A stretch of DNA of 64,000 nucleotides from Cloeon dipterum (taxonomy: Eukaryota > Arthropoda > Insecta > Ephemeroptera > Baetidae), in assembly GCF_949628265.1 (NCBI RefSeq), contig NC_088788.1, positions 37,018,959-37,082,958 on the forward strand. The letters are read 5' to 3'. The notes under the pieces were generated by a model. The model had not been told where the DNA came from. It made no database searches and saw nothing but the letters and a program-made list of their open reading frames with translations. Position 1 is the first letter of the stretch; every line of letters starts with the position of its first letter. The position numbers and the translations under genes were made by a program. Of the stretch, positions 1 to 12,080 are shown in pieces.

Positions 1-165
1 ATTCCAAACTTTGTCTTGCAAGGGTCAGTTTGGAAGCCCAGTAAACAGTAAAAATATGGACAGTATATTTTGCTGAATGGCGAAAACCAGTAAACCTGAG
101 CAGGAATGGTGTGTCTAATTGAATTAAATTCACAGACTGCATTTCCTCGGAGTGTTTGTTTATTG
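1..165. repeat. Duplicated upstream block, copy 1
   Basis: This stretch matches 10068-10232 closely along its length, with small indels. Shared phrases include AAACTTTGTCTT, GAAAACCAGTAAACCTGAGC and GTGTGTCTAATTGAATTAAA. Copy 2 lies directly upstream (on the minus strand) of the decayed endonuclease gene at 8377-9877. By analogy, copy 1 may be the upstream region of a paralogous minus-strand gene lying left of the window; that part is inference. Confidence 0.85.
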
Positions 166-2563
166 TGCAGAAAAGTTTGTTGGTAGGAAACACGAAGGTT
201 TCACATTGATTGAAACTGCTCTCACAAACAGAAGGCATCTCAATCTTTAAAAAAGAGGTTCTTCAAATGATTGAGCTTAAAGGCTCTTGTTCTTCTGCAA
301 ATTTACATAATTTATAAGGTCCCCCACAGTTAAAATACTGAACGGTAAAATATCGAAATTCAAAATTCATTCACCATACTGTTTCCATGCATTTGCAAAT
401 TATTGTAATTTTAAATTGAGAGAAAATGCAAAACTAAGTATGCAACCTGTGCAGCAGTGTAGCTGAGAAATTGCCTAACAATCACTCTCCTCGCCGCCGA
501 GTTTTGTGAAAGCTGAAAAATGAAAATGATCAGAGTTGATGCTGAGCTCAATTTTAGGAAAACCCATGTATAAAAAAGGTCGGGAAGCTTCTTCTCTCGA
601 TTTTAATAATTCATGAGATGCTGTTGCCAGACAGCAGTCATTTCACGACTCATTCCCGCGATGCACCTGCGATTGAATGGCACAAAAACAGTAAAGGTAA
701 AGAACAAAAGAAAAATGGAAGCAATCTGTGAGGCTAAATTAGCTTCTAAATGCAGGAGTCAGCATTTAATACGCTTCCTCGTCCCGCATTCACAGTCGGA
801 TATTGATTGAAAGATTTTTCATGCTGCTCCCGAGTCGGGGGCCATCTTTCATGCCGCGTCTCATAAATTATCAGAAAGGGAATCGTTTCATAAAGTAGGC
901 TCATTAGCCCGGCAAATGCATATCAACAATCGGAGGCATCAAATTTATGTTGTCAGCTTTTACTTTTGTACATGCACGAGTTCGGGAGAACCGGTTTGTC
1001 CCTCACGCCCTGACCAAGGGGAGCAGATAAACTGACCGCGAGAGAGAAGGGCTTAATTAAAGCAACTATATCACTCTTTTCTGATGCATCCCAGGACCCA
1101 GATATTCAGACAATTGACTACGCCGTAATGCAATAAATTTCATCTTGCTCCGCCGCGCCACAATTAACACCCGATATTCAAGTGCGTCAGTGTACATTCC
1201 GTCCCTTTCAATGTGTATTTCCAAACTCATTAAAAGCTTAATTACTCGATTTTATCGTTTAACAGCTTTAGACTCGCAATGTAAGGCACAATTTGAGAAT
1301 TCTTGTGTTGTAAACTGTCTGCTTCTGACGTTCGAAACGGTCCCCGGTTTAAACACACGAGGTTAACATATATTTAGAAATAAAAATACAGCTCTTCAAA
1401 CATGTTCGAAAATGTACAAATTAATAAAGAGATTCAAAAATTAGTGAAGGAAACTCGTTAAAGTAAAAATTTTCAAACTTATACTAAAAAAGACATAAAT
1501 TTAGTTTTTTTCCGGGAAAATTTCATGAAAGTGCCGAAAACGATTGTCTGTTTTGAGAAAAATGACTCAAATTTGTAGCAGCAATAGGTTTTAATTAACG
1601 CTGTAAAAAACGAAAATAATTTTTGAAACAGAATTACTGCCGTGCCTGGTAAAGCTAATCTGACTGTTTATTTTTCTTCCCCAGAATATCAAATTTTCCT
1701 AAAAAAAATGTAGGAATTTGCACTGCGGCACGGCACGAGGATCAGAATAAATGAAATTGGCGCTGGGCTGTCGCATTGGCAGGCAGGTCACGAATGCGGC
1801 AATTACACCGGCACAATAAAAAGTGGGATTTAAAGGGCGTGAAGAGGTCCGATTGTCACACCCGTCTTATTTACACAAAGCGTCTAGTCAACGCATTGAA
1901 GCGGCGCCAAATTCTGCGCGTGCAACAAATGAACGCAAATCCTTTTCCCCATTCAGCCGTGTTTACAAGGCTGCTAGCTCGTGGAAAGAGATTGAGAGAG
2001 AGAGAGGACTCTCGTTATATATTAGCACTGCGGCTGCATGGGCGGTTCCGCACTCGAGAATTAAAGACAGAAAAAGACAAACAATTGCGCACAAGGTTCG
2101 CTCGCCGCGGTGATTTGTGATAATGATGCCTGTTCTTATTTTTTCGCACGTCACACCCACCGCAAATGAATCATACATATATATCTCCAACGTCCCGGGT
2201 ATTTTTTATTTCATTTCGGTATAGGCGGTGTGTGCCGTATTTTATGCGAAATGCGGCCTGGGACCGGGTCACATTATTTGCACACAATATGCGCTCTGAG
2301 AATGAAACCATTGTTGCTGCTCTTATCCAGGCCATTAGGCGCGCACTCGTCTGCTTTCCGCAGAATTTTCTGCACTCCACAGATTAATGACCCCGCGTGT
2401 AAATTATACTGTATCAATTTTATCTAAAATCTTAATAAAACGACAAATTTTACCATTTTCCTGTTCAGCTGCAAATTCAAATAAATCCAGAACATAACGT
2501 TTTTTATTTTTTAAATTTTATTTCCCTCAGCAGTGAACTGATACAGCAGGTTCCCTAAATTAT
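166..2563. other. Non-coding stretch, nothing recognised
   Basis: Only short open frames occur here and none resembles a known family or carries a splice pattern. Base composition shifts between AT-rich parts and GC-richer islands near 1750-2100. It contains the region 3' of the minus-strand Ly6 gene, including AATAAA-like sequence on that strand near 2510-2526. Confidence 0.6.
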
Positions 2564-3082
2564 TTAATAAAAATGCGCCATGACTATAAAAGCGGCCGCT
2601 CCAAAGGAAAGGGCAGTCCAGGTCGCAGTGGATTTTGGTGCAGCTGAATCTGAATCTGCACCGTTGCACAAGTCGGTTTCACAAATTTTGCAGTCGATTT
2701 TAAGCTGCGGTGGACGTTGATTGATTAGCTCGCACGTTGTTCCTTTTGGCACACAACTTCTTGCTGTGAATAATCCTTGGACTGTTCAACAAACAGAAAC
2801 TCGTAAACACTGCGAATCTTCCATCTGAAAAGAAAAAAATTACCCTTGGTTTTCATGCAAACGACTCCTTCAGCGTCGCAGATTCTTGCTTGGCTTTTGT
2901 TGAACGGATCGCCACACGACGGCTGCCCAGCATTAATTCCACTCGCACTGCCACATTCGTAGCATTTTAGGGTCATTCCTTTAAAATAAATAATATGTTA
3001 GAATCGAATTTGCATTGTAGGAGTAACACCCACCTTGCCGGAATGCGAGAAGAAAAACGCAGAGAAGCAACAAGGAACGCAT
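2564..3082 (-). CDS. Ly6/uPAR-type three-finger protein (Ly6-A)
   Basis: Three minus-strand exons, 3082-3034, 2978-2844 and 2781-2564, give 133 residues. Exon 1 encodes a signal peptide starting MRSLLLLCVFLLAF. The mature part begins LKCYECG, has ten cysteines in Ly6 spacing, ends CKICETDLCN, and is followed by a hydrophobic tail of about 22 residues, as in GPI-anchored members. Both introns (55 and 62 nt) are GT-AG and phase 1. The start is fixed by alignment with the six plus-strand paralogues, all beginning MR plus a leucine-rich core. Ly6 proteins are extracellular three-finger folds, in insects linked to ion-channel regulation or septate junctions; the particular role cannot be read here. 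Its closest relative in the window is the gene at 35103-35603, sharing DPFNK and the tail ending AAAFI...FY. It is inverted and about 31 kb away from the main cluster. Confidence 0.92.
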
Positions 3083-3143
3083 CCTTTTCTATGTCAGAAC
3101 AAGGTTTCGACTGAATGGCAAGTTTGCATCAGTAAATTTTGCT

Positions 3144-3170
3144 CTTTTATAGTTGACTTGCAAGTGATAA
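3144..3170 (-). promoter_or_regulatory. Core promoter of Ly6-A: TTATCACT plus TATAAAAG
   Basis: On the minus strand TTATCA (3170-3165, a GATA-type site) lies 19 bp before TATAAAAG (3151-3144), about 62 nt before the ATG. The following AAAATTTACTG is shared with the promoter at 35012-35050, so this is a conserved promoter block and not a chance TATA. Confidence 0.75.
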
Positions 3171-5689
3171 GAACAAAATACACTGAAAAAGCCAAATTGT
3201 ATTTCTACAAACAATATAATCTTGCGAGGCAGAACAAACGTGACATCATTAATTGACAAATTGTGTGTGTGTTTTTTTTAATTTTCCCTTTGTGGTTTTT
3301 CATAACGAGAATATTTCGATTGATTTGATCTTGGGAATGCTAATAGCAGTGTATCGCAAACTATGAATCAATAAAAGCATCTCGCAAATCAACGCAGCTA
3401 AGGAGTGGCGATCAGTCGCTGACTTTTTGGTTCCAGGCGAAACGGTCCGTGTCGAGCGACTGCTTTTAATAATCCGTGTTTTCGGCCAAATTTTCTCGCT
3501 CGCCGCCAAGAGGCCTGCTGCTTTGCATCTCGTTTCGCCGCTGCGAGCAATACAAGGCACAGCAATAAACTTTTGGCCCGCAGATCACAACTCGGCTTTC
3601 TGCGAGCGTATAATTTGCCCAGAATTGAATCGGCACGACGCTTTTGACTATTATTTACTGCGCCACTTTACTTTGATGGCGGAACTCCGTGCCTCTCGTT
3701 CGTTTACTCCTTCATTTTTCTTTTGCAAATTTACGGAGAACGAGTCTAGTTTACAAAATAAAAACCAGCAAACCATTAAAATATATTAAAGTCAGTTTTT
3801 ATATTTATTAAGACCATAAATTAATAATTAATGCAATAAATTATGTGAATTACTTAAAATTATGAAAAAATAAACAGTGTTTCTTAGCCATGTTAAACTC
3901 GCAAAAGTTCGAAAATTCGAATTTTACGAGTAGCGTTTAGGTATTATTTGATATTTAGAGCGGCTCCAGTCTGCAGTTGAGATTTATTGGTCTGTTTGCT
4001 TTGCCTGAAAGCTGAAAGACGGGATGCACGGAATGCACAGAGCGGGGAAATAATTGGCAAAAAAGATGGCACGCCGCACTTGTAATAAATCAAGCGCCAA
4101 AGAACGGTCAATTTGACATCGCGCCAATGCGCATTATTTGCCAAAGGGGAGACGCGCGAGAAAAAGCGGCAGAAGAAGAATATAATTCCATTTCGCGCGG
4201 CGCTCGCGACAAAAAACGCGAGTGGCATTCATTGTTTTGCTCCTCCAGCTCGCCTCTCGAGAGCAACGAACTCATTATTCAAATCTCGCGTGGACCCGCG
4301 CCAAAAAGAGCCTGCTTGCTGGAAAAGGTTAATTAAACGCCGAGTCTAATGGGTTAATTAAACGAGCATCATAAGGCACGCCATCCCGACAGCAGGTTAG
4401 CAGCTCAGGCGAGAATTGAAACAACAATAACTCATCAGCAGCTGCCAGTATAAGAAAGTTTCAAATTATTTCCTCTCTAAAAAACAGGATTTTTTTCTAG
4501 GAATGGGGCAAATTAATTAAATACTGCTAGAAAATTTGGAGGTTATTTTAATCGGTAGTTTAGCACAAAAACAATCTGTTTGAAAATTTATTTTAAGGAA
4601 TTTATTTTATTCATTTTGTCACTTTAATTGATAAAAAAATCGATAGCCACGACATTACTGATTTTTATAATATATCAACATTTTTTAATAAAAATAAAAA
4701 AAACACGTGCACCGGAGCATGTGTGAACAGTGAACACTGAAAAAGGACGTCAGTCGAAGGAATTTTGAAATTGTATACCGGAAAATTGCACCGCAAAGCG
4801 CGGGAAATTGTAAAATTATACCTTTTTCCGAGATTTTTAGTTTATATCCTATTAAAATTATCACTTTGAATAAATAATCGAGAAAAATAGAAACAAATAT
4901 GTAATTTGATTTCTTTAAGTTTTAAATACATAAGAGTAATCTTTAATATCGAATAAGAAAAACATGATGTTCAGACAAGCTATGAGCCTTACTCTTGTTT
5001 AAGGTAAATAAAATTACTGAAGTGTGACTGGTGGAGGGGCTTGAAAGAAAAAATCTGCGTGACCAGCACGAGCTGCTTGCTCCTGATTTTGCGGCTTCGC
5101 GACTCGAGGTCTTCTTTTATTCTTCTGCAAACAAACGTGAGCAACCCTGAAGACATTCGTTGAAATTGCTCTCTCCCCCGCGAGCTGATTCACTCGCTTT
5201 GGTGCTTCCTGGAAATCGTCGGCGCACACCGGCTATATACGAGGAACGAATTTTCGGTGCGTTTTCTCAAATCGGACCGACGACGGCAGGCAAATTAGGC
5301 TGCTGCGCTTTTGATAAATCGACAACTTGGAAAACAAACAATAGCGCGGCAGAGTGTTTTCGTCGATCTAAATGCTCCTGTCAGTTTCGTTGGAATGGAA
5401 ACAAATTGATCACGAATGTTTGTTTTCGACTACAGCGTATTTAGGCACAATAGCTTTACAAGCGGATCTCATTTTTGTCTTCATTGTGCATGTTTTCCTC
5501 TTAATAATCGAAGCACAATCTGTAAAATGATAAATAAGAGCCAATCAATCTGGAAAATCTATCAAGGGCCCGCAAGAATTAATTTTTTATTAGTTTTCAG
5601 GTTAATTAAATCGTGGAAATTAGTTTCCTGGCACTTATAAGGAATATGAAAATAAATAACGTGAACTAAAAACCTATCACTTAAAGAAA
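3171..5689. other. Non-coding stretch, nothing recognised
   Basis: No open frame here shows family resemblance. The stretch is AT-rich around 3780-3950 and 4490-5020, with GC-richer islands near 3420-3700, 4020-4330 and 5030-5350. Confidence 0.6.
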
Positions 5690-5848
5690 TTTTACAATTT
5701 TGGTGAATTCTTTTCATTTGTAACATTGCTTTGATGTTTGTATTATTGTGTATGCATTGCAATTGCATATTATTAGAATGTAACATATCTGATGTACATG
5801 ACCTCGCCAAAAGTCAATAAAGATCATTATTATTATTATATTTAAACT
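5690..5848 (+). mobile_element. Probable 5'-truncated LINE 3' end
   Basis: An AT-rich stretch ends with CAATAAAGATC followed by (ATT)n at about 5831-5848. AATAAA immediately followed by a short tandem repeat is the usual form of non-LTR 3' ends, and the same form ends the certain LINE fragment at 48182-48985. No coding part remains, so the left edge is approximate. Confidence 0.45.
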
Positions 5849-7089
5849 TTTAGTTTGTTAAAAATTGTTGAACTAATGTATTTTATTTATATTAAAATCG
5901 AATGATTCCCATCATCTGATTTTGACGTGTGTTCCCTCTCTCCCTCTCCCCTTTCGCATTCCAATCGCTAAACATCCCTTGGAAGACAGGAATGACAATA
6001 AAATTGACATTCTATTCCCCTTTTTAATTTAGCCGCGGCTGAGATAAAGAAAAATATGACCCTCCCTGGCCTCTCGACTGACACGAGCACAAAGTATAAG
6101 AATTTCTCTCTCATCAATGCCGCAGAAAAAATAAAATGCATCTTGTGTTGTTGTTCTTTCCCCGCGGATGGCCTTTTATTCAAAGTCACCTCTCTCGTTG
6201 TGTGAGTGAAAGAAATGCCGGGAATTCGCCGATGAAAAGCAAATCGGCTTAATTTAATGAGAAATATCTAACGAACCGTCTTAAATTCTTATGTAAAGAG
6301 GCATTACGTTCATTCACGGCACTCTCATCTCGCTTTCTGTTTGGTCGCGGCTCAGGGGACGTGCGTATCTAAAACACGCATGACTCGGCAAATTTTTTCA
6401 AAACACAGCCCGCGCGTACAAGAAAACTGTAGATAAGGCGATGACACATGGTTTGTACTGCATAAACGCACGTCATGGATTTGGTTTCAACTCTGACAGC
6501 AGGGAATAGATGATAGTTTCGAAGAATATCATTGCTTTTTAAATTATAATACGAGTGAAAATTTTAGTCCGTTCGCTTATTAAATGCTGTTGCCTACTCT
6601 CGTAATTAAAAATTTGTCTACAATTTAATTTATGTGCAAATAGACCAACTTTTCTTCTATTCACGATAAAAAAAAACAGAATAATACATGACTAGAGCAA
6701 GAATAAACAAGAATAATAACAAGGAATTTAAGAGAGTTATTTGTTGAATACTCATGCGCACATTATTAAAAAACATGTTGATAAAAATGGCACAGGGAAA
6801 ACGGTAAAAGCTCTGGAAACAAATTTTAAAGTAAGCTTTTTATTTACAACATTATTTGTAAATTAGAGCACACGGAAATGCAATTTAAAATAAAATGTTA
6901 CGACGTGTGAAATATTGTCAAAAGCAACGTTTGCGTTTTATTTAAACAAATGATATAATGTATAGATAACGTTGAGTCAAACAATTTTCCACGGCTTTGA
7001 AAGATTTACTTTGTAAACACTAATTTTACTCTTCCCAAGAGAATTTCTCTTTTATCAAAAACTCATGGTATTGTCAATTCAATTTATTT
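5849..7089. other. Non-coding stretch, nothing recognised
   Basis: AT-rich sequence with a GC-richer pyrimidine tract near 5930-5965. I see no gene, RNA or clear repeat in it. Confidence 0.55.
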
Positions 7090-7258
7090 CAAACACAAGT
7101 TGTGTTCAACAGATTTTATAAATGATGATAAACTCATGATATTGTTGTATATATTGTGTTTGTAATTTGCAATTAGATGGAATATATTGTGAGAAGATCA
7201 TCACCTGAATGTATTACCATGCTAAAAGACAAATAAATTAATTGAATTGAATTGGACT
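7090..7258 (+). mobile_element. Probable LINE 3' tail
   Basis: It ends GACAAATAAATTAATTGAATTGAATTG, i.e. an AATAAA signal followed by an (AATTG)n microsatellite. This is the layout of the other non-LTR tails in the window. It stops about 10 bp before the target duplication of the adjacent MITE. The left edge is uncertain. Confidence 0.45.
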
Positions 7259-7276
7259 CGATTTGTGTTTTATAAA

Positions 7277-8280
7277 TAGGGCTGTGAATTTTAGACGATT
7301 TTTGCCAAAATAGTCGACTATTTTTAGACTGTTTCTAAGAGCAAATTAGTCGGTTTTAGATGGTTTTTGTCAATTTAGACGGTTTTATTTTTCATTGTTT
7401 CCTTCGCGTTTTATTATTATATATTTCACACAAATTCACGTTTAGCTTATTTATTGTAATGTATTTTTCAGAGGCAACTTACATATAAATCTAGATTTAC
7501 GATTAACTGAAATAGATAATCACTGATATATATACATATATTGATTGCATTTTGAGATATCATCCTGAAACTTTCACTACCCGACCTAGTTTTTCACCCT
7601 GAACCACATTGCCTACCTTGGAAATGTAGGTCAAAATTCAAGATCACATTTTGCGAAGCGACCTTTTCCGAGAAATCAATTTTTCAGGGTTCAATTTTTT
7701 TAATAGCTACATAGTCAAATTGTAACCCGTGAAATTGTGTGCAAGTAAACAAAATTTTAAAATGACAGTCAAAGTTTGAATTTTTGAAACCGCGGCTCGA
7801 ATCCGTTCTCCCGAGCATGACCTTTAATTAGAAAATGTGCCCGTCATTTAAAAAATCGATTTTTACATGTCCTGTTTACTTCAACGCGTTGTGGGGATCG
7901 AAATTGAACCACCAAAGGTTGATTCCGACCCTCAGGTTCTTACCCTAACATGGCCCTTAGGGTCAGAATGCGAAAAAATTCCCAAAATTGTCAAGTTTGG
8001 TGTCGTTTCACCCATCAGAGCTCAAATTTTGGGATAAATATTTTTCACGGCATAAGAAAGTTATGTTTTTGGAAAAATTTGCATGTCTAACTTAACTATT
8101 TAGACGGTTTTAGACGATTTTAAACGGTTTTATTTGGTTTTGGCATATTTAGATGGTTTTAGCCGATTTTAAGTGTGGTTCAAATAGCTTAAAAATGCAT
8201 GATTCGTGCTCATTTGATAGTCCCACTACGATCTGAAGCTTAGAAAAAAATAGTAAAATCGTCTAAAATTCGCAGCCCTA
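7277..8280. mobile_element. Non-autonomous hAT-type MITE, 1004 bp
   Basis: The ends are inverted repeats: TAGGGCTGTGAATTTTAGAC at 7277 and the complement of the same sequence with one change at 8280, matching over about 26 bp. It is flanked on both sides by an exact 8-bp duplication, TTTATAAA (7269-7276 and 8281-8288). An 8-bp target duplication and TAGGG termini are hallmarks of the hAT superfamily. Interior sequence has repeated phrases such as TTTAGACGGTTTTA near both ends (7310-7390 and 8095-8170), likely transposase-binding repeats. There is no transposase open frame, so it would depend on another element. It sits 96 bp beyond the stop of the endonuclease pseudogene. Confidence 0.9.
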
Positions 8281-8376
8281 TTTATAAACTTCTGGATTCA
8301 AAAGCAACGATGCCTCTGGAAATATGTTCGCAATGATATATACACCATCTCCGTTGAAACAATAGCTTCCTTCAAG

Positions 8377-9877
8377 TTAACCTTTGGGGCACGGGTAATT
8401 TTTCAAAATTTCCATTACACTTGGGTTGCGAACTCTATCCTTATTGCAAGCGACGTAACCAAAAGGAGTCTGTTAATAATATGTATTATGAACTTGAAAT
8501 TGTGAAGTTTTTATAGCAAACAATACTTACACTAAAGTTTTCATTGGAATCAATGGGAAAGACGAGCTTCCAAAAGAAATCAGGAATCCGGACAAGTTGG
8601 TTCTGATAATCGAAATAATCAGGTTGTCTTGACGCCTATAGTATAAAGCAAAAGTCAACTTTAATGCAATATTTTTCTATAAATCATATTCACGAATTTC
8701 TCTTGGCCATCGCTCGTTCCTGTGTAAATTATGGCGAGTTTATGTGTTGTCCGTATGAGTTGCTCCAATGCTTTCCAAATGCCAGAGTTGATGGCTCTCC
8801 ATTCCGGTGCTGAATTATGGTAATATTAATACGTCAGCTTTTTAAGAAACAAATTTTGGAAGTCAGCATCAGGAGGCAGATGTCCTTTGGCCAATATTTT
8901 AGGTACCGGTTGATCCGCATACAGTCCCCGAAAATCGAGTCCCAAGAGCTTTTGGATCTGCCAAGAGATGCTCCGGAAGACCAAATGTGTTTAGAGTAGA
9001 GTACGGACTTTGTTCTTTGTTATAGCAGCTGCCAAGGGCATTGTGTCTTATTGTGACTAGTTCGCCTAGATCACGAAAATGTGCATAAAACCCAGAATCA
9101 ACCCACGTTCCTCCTCGGGTCTGTTGCATTAATCATACTTTCGCTTCCTGGGCACGCCACGACTACGATTGTTCCGTTCTCGACCAGGTATTTTCCTCCT
9201 ACATGCTTCATATCACTGAAGTAATTTGTGTATGACCGAATGTAAAACAGGTTCGGCTTCTTGATATCCAGGAATAATATCCCCTATGCAGTCACCTGGA
9301 ACTATCAAAATTTCAAAATTAAAAACAAAAATACTGCGAAATTGATCTGGTTACTAATTTTCATTTACATTATTCAAATCAAATACATATCTGATTAGTT
9401 AGAAATTAGATGACTGTTCCGCATTCTTAAAATTATTTCGGAAAATTCCAGACCAGAGCTGGAAAGTATCTTGTTACGCTAACAGACACCCAATCATGAA
9501 ACATGCATGTCACGGTTTTCTTTGTGTATTGAGTATAGCCAAAGAGTGCCATTTTGAGGCTCAGCCATCATGCGTATGTGTATAGACTGTGTGGAAAAGC
9601 CATGAATTTCAATCACTCTCTAAGCTGTGATAACAGCATTTCTGAACCATCACAAATTTTACTCGGCACGGGAATATTTCTCCGATGTTCAAATTGAAAA
9701 ATTTAAATTGAAACCTAACTAGTGTGACACATTTAAGCAGCTAACTGTTGTCAATTAAACAAGTTATTTAAAGTATTTGTGTTTAATAAGAATTTATCGA
9801 AAATTCATGTTACCTGCACCAAGTGCTGCATGAGCCAAAAACAGCACGAGCACCATCGTGCAACCTGCACCCTTCAT
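8377..9877 (-). pseudogene. Decayed secreted DNA/RNA non-specific endonuclease
   Basis: The minus-strand exon layout is still visible: 9877-9814 (signal peptide MKGAGCTMVLVLFLAHAALG), 9301-8694, 8635-8531 and 8469-8377 with GT-AG junctions. Family marks survive in scattered frames: VVVACPG, the catalytic-site motif as AKGHLPPDADF (normally RGH with the essential histidine), APEW...NSGIWKALE, IYTGT, and RIPDFFWKLV with a final cysteine pair. These match the insect secreted NUC/endonuclease G-like family, whose members digest nucleic acids in gut or saliva using Mg2+ and the RGH histidine. The long exon changes frame at least twice and has an in-frame stop just before APEW, while the last two exons are open. 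I therefore call a host pseudogene. Its promoter-side block is duplicated at 1-165. Confidence 0.8.
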
Positions 9878-10067
9878 TGCGGACAAGCAAATGTTCAACA
9901 CTGAAATCATAAATCTATCGAAATAAGCCATCGTGCGAGGCAACACGTGAACTCGTTCGAAAAACACGTGTGCTCGTACTCCTTGGGCGTTGGTTATCAC
10001 TAAATTTGACCTCTACGCTCTGGTCCTATAAATATCGAGTTGACCTTATTGCCACTTGCTTTATGTG

Positions 10068-10232
10068 ATTACAAACTTTGTCTTTGCAAAGGTCAGTATG
10101 GTAGCCCTCCAGTAAAAAATGGACAGTATATGCATGTTATAATTTAGCTGACGGTGAAAACCAGTAAACCTGAGCAGGAGCGGTGTGTCTAATTGAATTA
10201 AAATCACAGACTGCACTTCCTCGGAGTGTTTT
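10068..10232. repeat. Duplicated upstream block, copy 2
   Basis: This block is about 190 bp upstream of the endonuclease pseudogene start and matches window positions 1-165. The match begins at ATTACAAACTTTGTC and fades after CTCGGAGTGTTT. It marks a segmental duplication that included gene flanks. Confidence 0.85.
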
Positions 10233-12080
10233 GTCAAAGAAAACAATCGGGCCGTTGGGTGCTGGCCCGTACGGAGATCCGGATGACCAAGCAGCAAATC
10301 GAGCCGCGTACTTACCGGCGAAAAAAGAAAAGCTCCTTTTTCGGCGGTCGCTTGCGATCTAGGCGAAAAAGTCTGTTCACTGGTTTGTAAATAATCTTTT
10401 TACTCGCGGACAAGGGGAATTTTTCGTCCGACTCATCTTTTGCTGCTTTATTACGACAGCTTTTTGCCCTTAAGAGAAAGAGGATGCTGCCGACTGACTT
10501 TTTGCCGCGAGAGCGTTGAAAATTTCTGATAACTTCACACTTTGAATAGGTAATACGCCGCGCCGTGTGTGCGCTCACAATGGCCGCCCCACTTGATGAC
10601 TTTCTCGATAAAAAACCATCCGTGGATAATTTTTGTTTGCGTCGCGCCTCAAGATGGGCATCGGCGCTCTGTTGGTTTTCTATCCGTCTCTACGTCGAGC
10701 TCAGGATCTGCAGATATTGCACGCGGCCTTGTCCATTGTTTTCTTCCAGATTAAAAGGAGTCGAATGCGCAATGAGTAAAAAAAGCGTGACAAATGAGAA
10801 TCCCTTGGATTTGTTTCGTTCGCTGGGTGATAAAGTGTCTCGCTGGCTTGAACTAATTTGCTTCTGCTCACAATCAGCAAAGTCTCCCTCCAAAGAGAAC
10901 TAACTAACTGGTGCATTAGTGAAATTAGCACTTCCCGGAATCTTGGCGTGGTGTGAAAGCTGTTGTTTGCGCAGACAGTCCCAAGTGAATCATGCGTAAC
11001 TTTGCGATTAACAGATAAAAACAAAGCAGGAGATTGTGGGGTGCGATAATAATTTGGGGAGAGCATAATTTTCAATTATCAGCATCAGCACGGAAGAAAA
11101 AGTGTGAACAGCGTGATTAGTCATCTGCTAGCGTCGAGTGAGCCGAAATGGAATGAATAAATCATAAGGAAAACATTCCGGCTCTTTGATAAAACTCATA
11201 AATTGGCCGAGACGCTTTTCGAGAGAGGCTGCTTGACTAAAGGAAAGAATTGTGCTCCCTCGCTTGGCTAACGTACTTGGCTGCGCTTGCTGGACGCCGA
11301 CGCTTTTATTATTTATTTGTAATTAGGAAGCGGGCCACAATAAATATTGTACTGCATTGTGTTTACATCTAGAGGGATGAAAAGCATAATGCAGAGGGCG
11401 CTCGTTCAGAGGTGAACTCGGTGTGTGTTATTCTTGGGAGGGAGAGAGAGGGGGTCGCGCGGATAGAGTTGTAAATAATGGAAAGGGCAAACAATCGTCA
11501 TCGCACAAACACACAAATATTCAGGAAGGAACGCTGATTGTGCAGTGAGCACAAATTCGCAGCTCGAGTGTGCTCTCCGCGCGTTATTTGAACAAATGAT
11601 CGGCGCAACGTTCGAGCATACGCACTGACGAGCGAGCGACCGAGTAAATCGTTGTGCTCGCACTCCGCCAATTGTTGGAACCTCCCGAGGATTTATTTTT
11701 GCGTCTTCAGGGATTTGTGGTCTAGCAGTTTCTAGTGCACTGTTTTTAGTCTTGTTCAAATAATTTAAAATCAGCGCCCTAGACTTTAAATTCCATAAAT
11801 GAAGAGGGATTTTAACTTTTTGCGTGAAATTCAATGGAAAAAGACTGCTGTTCAACTTAATTTGGGTGCGAATAGAGGAATAAATGCAAATGCACTCTAC
11901 ATGATTTCCTGGTGTTTTAAAAATAACCCTCTTCACGCCTAAAACATTCCCATTTTGAAAGAGACAGCGATAAATCTTTTTAATACCAATTGTTGAGACC
12001 GATGCGCGGTTATATAGATCAGACCTTAATACAGGATTTATCCGGGGACTGATTTCCCTCGAAACCAGACTGCATGAGGC
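10233..12080. other. Non-coding spacer with one long unassigned open frame
   Basis: No known gene is seen. The minus strand carries a 227-codon open frame (12089-11406) with no recognisable family, no signal peptide and an odd composition, so I do not annotate it as a gene. The rest is ordinary intergenic sequence. Confidence 0.5.

Noticed and set aside
2825-2843. A 19-nt intron in Ly6-A, and an 18-nt one in Ly6-C, ending at the first CAG
   Set aside because: Too short to splice. The acceptor 62 nt from the donor keeps the frame and aligns with Ly6-B.
10304-10578. Possible exon with donor CGCCG/GTAAGTAC on the minus strand
   Set aside because: A single donor-like string; the frame before it shows no family and no partner exon was found.
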